The notes under the pieces: model-generated
What the model was told of the DNA's origin: nothing
What the model saw: only the letters and a program-made list of their open reading frames with translations
The model's database searches: none
Shown: positions 59,829-64,000 of the stretch, in pieces
How positions within the stretch are numbered: the stretch's first letter is position 1
Layout: the number at the start of each line of letters is the position of its first letter
Assembly: GCA_964626755.1 (NCBI GenBank)
Contig: CAZVGO010000017.1
Coordinates: 24,656-88,655 of the forward strand
Origin: JACDAV01 sp964626755
GTDB taxonomy: Bacteria > Chloroflexota > Limnocylindria > Limnocylindrales > CSP1-4
Length of the DNA stretch: 64,000 nucleotides
Direction: 5' to 3'
Program-made: the position numbers and the translations under genes

Positions 59829-59846
59829 GTTGTAGTATGCTACAAC
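59829..59846. promoter_or_regulatory. Palindromic operator of the toxin-antitoxin operon
   Basis: GTTGTAG-TATG-CTACAAC, perfect 7-bp arms, 13 bases before the antitoxin GTG. It overlaps a TAGTAT -10-like hexamer, as expected for autorepression by the antitoxin-toxin complex. GGAGG follows at 59849-59853. Confidence 0.7.
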
Positions 59847-59859
59847 CCGGAGGTGCGCA

Positions 59860-60108
59860 GTGGCTCTAACAGTCCCCGAAGCGGCGAGGCGAATCGGCAG
59901 GAATCCCGAGACCCTCCGGCGCTGGATCCGGGAGGGGCGATTGGCCGCCCGCAAGGTCGGGACCCAGCACATGATCGACGAACAGGATCTCGATGCGCTT
60001 CTCTCCGACGAGGAGCTTGCGGTGCCCGACGCCTGGCGGCGCATGCCGGACGGCCGGCCTACGCCCAACGTCGTCCGCGCAATCAGGATCTCGCGCCACG
60101 GCCGCTGA
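59860..60108 (+). CDS. Helix-turn-helix antitoxin (excisionase/MerR-like)
   Basis: 82 residues from GTG 59860, with GGAGG upstream. MALTVPEAARRIGRNPETLRRWIREGRLAARKVGTQHMI is an excisionase-type winged helix-turn-helix. The C-terminal part (DLDALLSDEELAVPDAWRRMPDGRPTPNVV) would be the toxin-neutralising tail. It is directly followed by a PIN toxin and preceded by a palindromic operator. Confidence 0.85.
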   Translation: MALTVPEAARRIGRNPETLRRWIREGRLAARKVGTQHMIDEQDLDALLSDEELAVPDAWRRMPDGRPTPNVVRAIRISRHGR

Positions 60109-60499
60109 GACCGTCGTTGTCGATGCCAGCGTCGCCGTACTGGCAGCGCTGACAGACGGTTTCGGCGCCCTCGGTCGGCGTCGGCTCCTCGGTCCAACGC
60201 TCCTGTGGTCAGAGGCCGCGTCGGCCGTGGCTCAGCTTCGCTGGCGTAGCGAGATCACCGCGGACGAGGCACAGGCCGCGCTCGGTCGTCTCATCGAAAT
60301 GGCGGTCGAGCCGCACGAATCGCGACAACTCATTCGACGCGCCGAGGAGATCGCTCACGAGCGCGGCTGGGCGAAAACGTACGACGCCGAGTACGTCGCG
60401 CTCGCCGAAGTCGCTCGCGCACCGCTCGTCACCGTCGATGCGCGTTTGCACCGGGCGCTCGTCGGCACGATCGACGTTCGCGGTCCGGCGGATCTCTAG
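60098..60499 (+). CDS. PIN-domain toxin (VapC-like), no standard start codon
   Basis: The frame encodes VVVDASVAVLAALTDG, then LLWSEAASAVAQLRW, KTYDAEYVALAE and APLVTVDARLHRAL, so the four acidic PIN residues are present. VapC-type toxins cleave RNA, often tRNA. No in-frame ATG, GTG or TTG exists between 59993 (deep in the antitoxin) and the conserved start. ACG at 60098, just before the antitoxin stop, is the nearest weak candidate. The toxin may be poorly expressed, use a rare start, or be decaying. Confidence 0.8.
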   Translation, partial: TAAETVVVDASVAVLAALTDGFGALGRRRLLGPTLLWSEAASAVAQLRWRSEITADEAQAALGRLIEMAVEPHESRQLIRRAEEIAHERGWAKTYDAEYVALAEVARAPLVTVDARLHRALVGTIDVRGPADL

Positions 60500-60534
60500 G
60501 ACCCGTTCCTCAGGTCCGGCAGGCACTTCCGATA

Positions 60535-60547
60535 ACATAAGTTATGT
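60535..60547. repeat. Short perfect palindrome at the island edge
   Basis: ACATAA-G-TTATGT, 36 bases after the toxin stop in locally AT-rich sequence. Its odd centre and AT-rich arms are reminiscent of tyrosine-recombinase core sites, but no recombinase lies in the window. Confidence 0.35.
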
Positions 60548-60579
60548 CTGTTTAGGCCATTGGGCCCACTTTAGGTCGA

Positions 60580-60798
60580 TCATCCCCTCGCGGAGTCAAG
60601 TGCGACGATCTCGGGATCGTTGGGGCCGACTTCGGATGCCTGACGCACGATGAGTGAGTGTTTGAGGATGGCGCCAAACGGGTGGGTGTCCTGGATCTGT
60701 CCCGTTTCCGGGAATTCGCCGATCGCTAGCTCATACGACTGCGTGTCCTTAAAGGCGGCGACGAACCAGTCGAGGTTCTTCGGTGACTCCGCATTCAT
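60580..60798 (-). CDS. Unknown small protein (72 aa)
   Basis: 72 residues from ATG 60798: MNAESPKNLDWFVAAFKDTQSYELAIGEFPE and ending VRQASEVGPNDPEIVALDSARG. No motif or family recognised. Base composition is noticeably less GC-rich than the housekeeping genes. TAGGGT lies 7 bases before the ATG, fitting the leaderless pattern, which supports this start over 60825. Confidence 0.5.
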   Translation of the reverse strand: MNAESPKNLDWFVAAFKDTQSYELAIGEFPETGQIQDTHPFGAILKHSLIVRQASEVGPNDPEIVALDSARG

Positions 60799-60805
60799 TA
60801 GATGG

Positions 60806-60811
60806 ACCCTA
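60806..60811 (-). promoter_or_regulatory. -10 hexamer TAGGGT for the 72-aa gene
   Basis: TAGGGT on the minus strand, 7 bases before ATG 60798. Confidence 0.35.
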
Positions 60812-60891
60812 GACAGAGCGAGCACAAGTCGCTTACGGCCAAAGCGAGAAGCTGGACCGACCGTCTGGCGGGCCGGTCTGTACAGTGGGTG

Positions 60892-60897
60892 TAGACT
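60892..60897 (+). promoter_or_regulatory. -10 hexamer TAGACT for the proline-rich cassette
   Basis: TAGACT is 7 bases before an in-frame TTG (60905) and 40 bases before ATG 60938. Either a leaderless TTG start or a leadered ATG is possible; GGGAGG stands just before the ATG. Confidence 0.45.
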
Positions 60898-60937
60898 TCC
60901 GTCGTTGGGTCAGTCAAACTGCGCGGGAGGTCCCGCC

Positions 60938-61072
60938 ATGGCGTGGAAACTCAGGTCGAAGCCGTCGGGCGTCAAGCCGCCGCAACCGCCCAAGCCGCCG
61001 CAACCGCCCAAGCCACCACGGCCTCCCAAGCCGCCAGCACCACCCGGCAAGGAGTGGTACTGGGATGAGTGA
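60938..61072 (+). CDS. Proline-rich mini-protein 1 (44 aa)
   Basis: 44 residues from ATG 60938: basic N-terminus MAWKLRSKPSGVK, four PPxPPKPP-type repeats, and an aromatic-acidic end GKEWYWDE. GGGAGG is upstream. An in-frame TTG at 60905 would add 11 residues. The protein should adopt polyproline II helix, a common ligand for SH3/WW-like or membrane partners. The stop overlaps the next start (ATGAGTGA). First gene of a three-gene overlapping cassette. Confidence 0.65.
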   Translation: MAWKLRSKPSGVKPPQPPKPPQPPKPPRPPKPPAPPGKEWYWDE

Positions 61073-61274
61073 CCCGCGCCGCCCCAAACCGCCGACACCA
61101 CGGCCGCCGCGGCCCCCCGAACGTCGTCCCCCAACACCCCAGCCGCCGCGCCCAGTTCCCGGAGAAAGGCGAGGTTACCCGCCTCCGCCGCCCCCAAAAC
61201 CGCCAAGCGGTTACCCGCCCCCGAAACCGCCAGGCGGTTACCCGCCTCCGCCGCCCCCGGACCGTGAGCCATGA
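61065..61274 (+). CDS. Proline-rich mini-protein 2 (69 aa)
   Basis: 69 residues from ATG 61065, overlapping mini-protein 1 by eight bases. About half the residues are proline: a PPRPPERRPPTP first part, then GYPPPPPPKPPSGYPPPKPPG-type repeats, ending PPDREP. No folded domain. It overlaps the membrane protein gene by four bases (ATGA). It may be a disordered tether or oligomerisation module for its neighbours; function unknown. Confidence 0.6.
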   Translation: MSDPRRPKPPTPRPPRPPERRPPTPQPPRPVPGERRGYPPPPPPKPPSGYPPPKPPGGYPPPPPPDREP

Positions 61275-61684
61275 GCGGGCCGGAGGTCGGCCAGGATGCC
61301 ACGGTAGATGACTATCGAAAGCACCTCTACGACGCGCTCCACGAGGCACACCGCGACTATGACCAGGCGATCATCACAATCGCTGGCGCGACTCTCGCGC
61401 TGTCGGTCACGTTTGCGCACAACATCACCCCCCGGCCCATAGCCGGGACCACGATCACGCTTCTGAACGCTTGGGGACTGCTCGGCCTGTCCCTCATCGC
61501 AATCATCGCGTCGTTCCTGTTTAGCCAGTGGGAGATCCGCCACCTACTCGCGGCGCTCCCGAGGGCGAACACCTCTTGGCGGGGTGGGCTCACGATCCTC
61601 CTCAACCTCATCGCCGGGGGCGCGCTCGTCGGTGGCCTAGGCTTGCTCGGCTTGTACGCGCTGAACAACCTGCGACCGCAGTAA
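61271..61684 (+). CDS. Multi-pass membrane protein of the proline-rich cassette
   Basis: 137 residues. The N-terminal amphipathic region YRKHLYDALHEAHRDYDQA is followed by a first helix (AIITIAGATLALSVTFAHNI), a second (ITLLNAWGLLGLSLIAIIASFLFS) and a third (LTILLNLIAGGALVGGLGLLGLYAL). The YDQAIITIAGATLALSVTF pattern recurs in small membrane proteins I associate with bacterial accessory and defence loci; this is recollection, not a database result. Coupled by ATGA to proline-rich mini-protein 2. Confidence 0.68.
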   Translation: MSGPEVGQDATVDDYRKHLYDALHEAHRDYDQAIITIAGATLALSVTFAHNITPRPIAGTTITLLNAWGLLGLSLIAIIASFLFSQWEIRHLLAALPRANTSWRGGLTILLNLIAGGALVGGLGLLGLYALNNLRPQ

Positions 61685-61699
61685 GGAAACGGGGAGCCG

Positions 61700-62089
61700 A
61701 TGCCTACGACGGTCACCGTGCGATTCGCCGAGCTCCGACAGGACGAGCAGATCCTCGGGTCCGACAACGAAGGAATGAGGTCGAGGGTCTATTTCGACGT
61801 GGCAAATCGGCGACAAGGTCTGGCCCGGCCAGCAGGTCATCCATCCGGCAGTCGGCAGGATCGAGCTTCGAGCAAGACAAAGGCGCCTTCGAGGTTGTCG
61901 GCGATGCGATGTACGACGGGCCGCACAATTACCAAGCCTTCCGCGACTGCACCGAGGCCTACTTCCGCTCCTTGATCGGCGGGTCGGGCATGGGCATCCG
62001 GATTGAGGGTGGCTCGAACATCGTGATGACCAACAACCGATACGTACAGGTCGATGGAGCCACCCCGCCGGATCAGCATTCCGCCCGGT
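61700..62089 (+). pseudogene. Frame-broken gene following the proline-rich cassette
   Basis: Coding character passes through three frames. MPTTVTVRFAELRQDEQILG starts at 61700 and runs to about 61798. QIGDKVWPGQQVIHPAVGR follows in another frame from 61803. From about 61857 a third frame gives SSFEQDKGAFEVVGDAMYDG and then TEAYFRSLIGGSGMGI, ending near the convergent gene. Each piece reads like protein, so one ancestral gene has probably suffered two frameshifts, by decay or sequencing error. No family recognised. Confidence 0.55.
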
Positions 62090-62899
62090 TCAGGCCTCAG
62101 GGCCGACGAGTTGGCCGTCGACCAGCCGATATGATCGCTTTGGGTGATAGAACTCGTCCACGGGGTGGTAGTCGACGCTCCAAGTGGGTACGCCCGCGTC
62201 CGTCCGGCGCCCGTAGTCCGGTCTCAGAAACACTTGGCCCCGGAAAGGCCGTTCTCTGAGCCACGACAGGCGCACGAGTTCTCGCCAAGTGTCGTCGGCT
62301 CGCCAGAGCGGGGCCTCTCCGACTGGCCCCATCCATGAGGAAGGCGCGTCCTGCCTCCTCGCCGAGATCCAGCAATACGAGCCAAGGCGACAGCCCGCAG
62401 CGAGGGCAACCTTGGCAGCGTTACTCCAGCCCCGAACTTCGATGGCCGGGTTACTGCCCAGCGTGAAGGCCTCGAGCCCCAATGAGACGTCAGGCGCCAC
62501 GTCTGCCTTGACCTTGGCCTCTGCCTCCGACCAGGCCTTCTCAAGATCGGCGAGGCTAACCTGGAGGCTGCCGAGATCGGTGGGGTCCGGCAACCACACG
62601 CTAGGCTCCCCAATCCAGCCCGGTCGATCGACGATCCTCGTCGTCAAGCTCGCCCATGCTCGCGCCACTCTCTGCCTGTACTGAATGAACCGCCAAAGCA
62701 GGGCGACGTTTGCGAGCACGGACACTCCCAGGGCCACCCAAAGCCAGAGCCCTGAGCCCGACGCGGCCGCGAGCACGGCGACCGCGGTAGGAGCCAACCC
62801 AAGGGCGACAAGTGACCCCCACAGGTTCAATGCCCCAGCCGCCCGGGTCAGGACGCCACGAAGCCCGGTGCGAATCGAAGCCCTGCTTGGCGTGACCAT
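62090..62899 (-). CDS. Unknown two-helix membrane protein
   Basis: 269 residues. A basic N-terminus is followed by two membrane helices (about 27-47 and 49-68) and a ~200-residue soluble domain with many Trp (AAGCRLGSYCWISARR; DDTWRELVRLSWLRERPF; VPTWSVDYHPVDEFYHPKRSY). No family recognised. TAGACT lies 8 bases before ATG 62899. It converges on the frame-broken gene, and the layout (short TM pair plus cytoplasmic domain) is often seen in accessory loci. Confidence 0.6.
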   Translation of the reverse strand: MVTPSRASIRTGLRGVLTRAAGALNLWGSLVALGLAPTAVAVLAAASGSGLWLWVALGVSVLANVALLWRFIQYRQRVARAWASLTTRIVDRPGWIGEPSVWLPDPTDLGSLQVSLADLEKAWSEAEAKVKADVAPDVSLGLEAFTLGSNPAIEVRGWSNAAKVALAAGCRLGSYCWISARRQDAPSSWMGPVGEAPLWRADDTWRELVRLSWLRERPFRGQVFLRPDYGRRTDAGVPTWSVDYHPVDEFYHPKRSYRLVDGQLVGPEA

Positions 62900-62907
62900 G
62901 CCCAGCC

Positions 62908-62913
62908 AGTCTA
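62908..62913 (-). promoter_or_regulatory. -10 hexamer TAGACT for the 269-aa gene
   Basis: TAGACT on the minus strand, 8 bases before ATG 62899. Confidence 0.4.
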
Positions 62914-63077
62914 GTCGCAGGTGACCCTTGCGAAATTACCGTCGGCGGTGGGCGTCTTGCCGCTCAAATGGCGACCGAAATGCCTGCCCTGTCGTCATCT
63001 CCTGCCAGCTCCGGTGTAACTCGATTAGACGGGCGAGTGGGTTGGCGTAGTAGCGAACCCGCGAGACGGGCACGGTC

Positions 63078-63167
63078 ATGGGATCGACCCGCGGGAAGGG
63101 CCAGCAGGTCGTGATCGAGGGACGGATCCAGACCCGCACCTGGGACGACGACCGGGGCCAGCTCTAA
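63078..63167 (+). pseudogene. Fragment resembling single-stranded DNA-binding protein
   Basis: A 29-codon frame reads GKGQQVVIEGRIQTRTWDDD and then RGQL before TAA. The pattern GxxVxxEGRxQTRxWxDxxG is the mid-domain of SSB (OB fold). The N-terminal strands and C-terminal tail are missing, so this is a gene fragment. It stands alone between two minus-strand genes and is likely debris of a mobile element. Confidence 0.45.
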
Positions 63168-63169
63168 TG

Positions 63170-63805
63170 TCAAGTTGACCCCAAGTTGCGGAGGACCGCG
63201 ACAGCGAGGCCACCGCAAACGGTGCCTGAGGCTTCTGTCATCTTCTGCAACGCGTCACGGGACATTAGCTGGGGGCGCCCGATGCCCGCTCCCGGGTGGA
63301 CAACGGCGGAGCACAGTCGGTGAACCGCGTACATGTTCAGACCGGGTACCGAAGTTGCCATGGTCCTCAGGTCCACGGGCGCCGGCGGTTCAGCGATCTG
63401 GTCCGCACTGATCTCCAATGACGCGGAGATGTCCTCCACAACTGAACCGCTCGACTGCCGGATCGCTCGGGAGGCCGAGGCCAGCAGTAGGAGGTCCCGC
63501 TTTCGCATGGACTCGATCCTGCTTGTCGCCGCGGCTGGGTCGACCACGGTGTACCCATCGGGACCCGCCTCGTGAGAGTCGCCCGCAATCCAGCCAACGC
63601 GGATGGCAGTCTCGGATAGAAGGCGTAGGTACTGCATCCCACCGAGGAGCTCGTCGCGAGCTATTGCGTTGTTGCCGTGGATGAAGGCGTACAGGGCGAC
63701 GCGGCACTCGCTTCCGATGAACTGGCTGGCCTCGTCAAGCTGCCTTTCCCCGTGGTCCCTCGCGGCAACGAGCCTCTCTGCGGTCTCCTCGGTGCTGGAC
63801 GGCAT
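63170..63805 (-). CDS. Unknown helical protein (possible DUF5677-like)
   Basis: 211 residues from ATG 63805, almost entirely helical: AERLVAARDHGERQLDEAS, then YAFIHGNNAIARDELLGGMQYLRLLSETAIRVGWIAG and a C-terminal NMYAVHRLCSAVVHPGAGIG. The RLLSETAIRVGWI and LCSAVVHPG pattern (helix, then a His in a later helix) recalls DUF5677 or HEPN-like accessory proteins; this is tentative. TATTCT lies 6 bases before the ATG. Its stop codon abuts the SSB-like fragment. Confidence 0.55.
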   Translation of the reverse strand: MPSSTEETAERLVAARDHGERQLDEASQFIGSECRVALYAFIHGNNAIARDELLGGMQYLRLLSETAIRVGWIAGDSHEAGPDGYTVVDPAAATSRIESMRKRDLLLLASASRAIRQSSGSVVEDISASLEISADQIAEPPAPVDLRTMATSVPGLNMYAVHRLCSAVVHPGAGIGRPQLMSRDALQKMTEASGTVCGGLAVAVLRNLGST

Positions 63806-63811
63806 CCGTTG

Positions 63812-63817
63812 AGAATA
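63812..63817 (-). promoter_or_regulatory. -10 hexamer TATTCT for the 211-aa gene
   Basis: TATTCT on the minus strand, 6 bases before ATG 63805. Confidence 0.45.
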
Positions 63818-63840
63818 GGCTGACGGCTGGCGCTCGCACC

Positions 63841-64000
63841 TCGCAGAAGCGGGCCCCCGACGCCGACGGCCCGCCCGACACGTGGCGATCGAACGTCTTC
63901 AGCCTCACCGGCAGGGGGATGCCCGACGGCGGGATGATCACGACGGCGACCGACCTCGCGCGCCTGGTCGATGCCCTCCTCGGCGGGAAGCTCCTCTCCC
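63841..64000 (+). pseudogene. Serine hydrolase (beta-lactamase family), 5'-truncated, runs off the window
   Basis: The frame is open to the window end and reads PDTWRSNVFSLTGRGMPDGG, then MITTATDLARLVDALLGGKLLS. This is the C-terminal part of a class C beta-lactamase/esterase-type serine hydrolase. The upstream SxxK and YxN parts would need more than 600 bases, but that space holds a gene on the other strand and no hydrolase sequence, so the 5' part has been lost or displaced. The 3' end lies outside. Confidence 0.6.

Noticed and set aside
62936..63139. 67-aa minus-strand frame (YYANPLARLIEL segment)
   Set aside because: It overlaps the SSB-like plus-strand fragment, has no promoter-like hexamer at the expected spacing and no family resemblance; more likely antisense or debris.
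63169..63179. GTCAA-G-TTGAC palindrome as an insertion-sequence end
   Set aside because: Only 5-bp arms, no partner copy and no transposase nearby; noted only as a weak boundary hint.

Overview
The window is 64 kb of very GC-rich bacterial chromosome, densely packed and mostly housekeeping. Several traits fit a deep-branching, Gram-positive-like lineage: a T-box leader on thrS, RNase Y, YmdB, RecX, MutS2, long-form HisG without HisZ, and a YerC/TrpR-type regulator heading the histidine operon. My best guess is a high-GC Chloroflexota (Limnocylindria-like), with an actinobacterium as the less likely alternative. No marker in the window is decisive. Many start codons lie only 6-9 bases downstream of a TANNNT -10 hexamer, so leaderless mRNAs appear to be common. 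Many neighbouring genes are joined by 4-base GTGA or ATGA overlaps.

Layout. 1-4.7 kb: the 3' part of an amidohydrolase gene, then a minus-strand run (SAM methyltransferase, TrmH-type RNA methyltransferase, disulfide oxidoreductase, DUF1059-like) and two tiny membrane or lipoprotein genes. 4.8-12.4 kb: translation block of tRNA-Val, T-box, thrS, infC (probable AUC start), rpmI, rplT, pheS and pheT. 12.5-20.2 kb: cvpA, a 3-methyladenine glycosylase, mutS2, a class A penicillin-binding protein, and tyrS behind an overlapping mini-ORF. 20.3-28.1 kb: a small membrane gene, an element with 18-bp perfect inverted repeats, then the minus-strand histidine operon (yerC-like, hisG, hisD, hisC, hisB, hisH, hisF, hisIE) divergent from hisA, with a repeat-rich operator between. 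28.2-37.5 kb: an EF-G paralogue, yebC-ruvC-ruvA, an Rrf2 regulator divergent from ruvB-tgt, and recA-recX. 37.9-51 kb: rny, a PhoD-like lipoprotein, ymdB, a PHP phosphoesterase, terC, miaB-miaA, a PrsW-like protein coupled to an anchored trypsin-like protease, and hflX. 51.3-57.5 kb: a Tat-exported amine oxidase, an AlgI/AlgX-like O-acetylation pair, a small membrane protein and an alditol-oxidase-like enzyme.

From about 57.5 kb the window turns accessory: a nucleotidyltransferase, HIT and SRPBCC proteins, an intact antitoxin-PIN toxin pair with a palindromic operator, and a fused, deleted relic of the same kind of pair 600 bp upstream. Next comes a compact overlapping cassette of two proline-rich mini-proteins and a multi-pass membrane protein, followed by a frame-broken gene. 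The window closes with unknown genes, an SSB-like fragment and a 5'-truncated serine hydrolase. This last 4 kb looks like a mosaic island and is the best place to look for an undescribed system.
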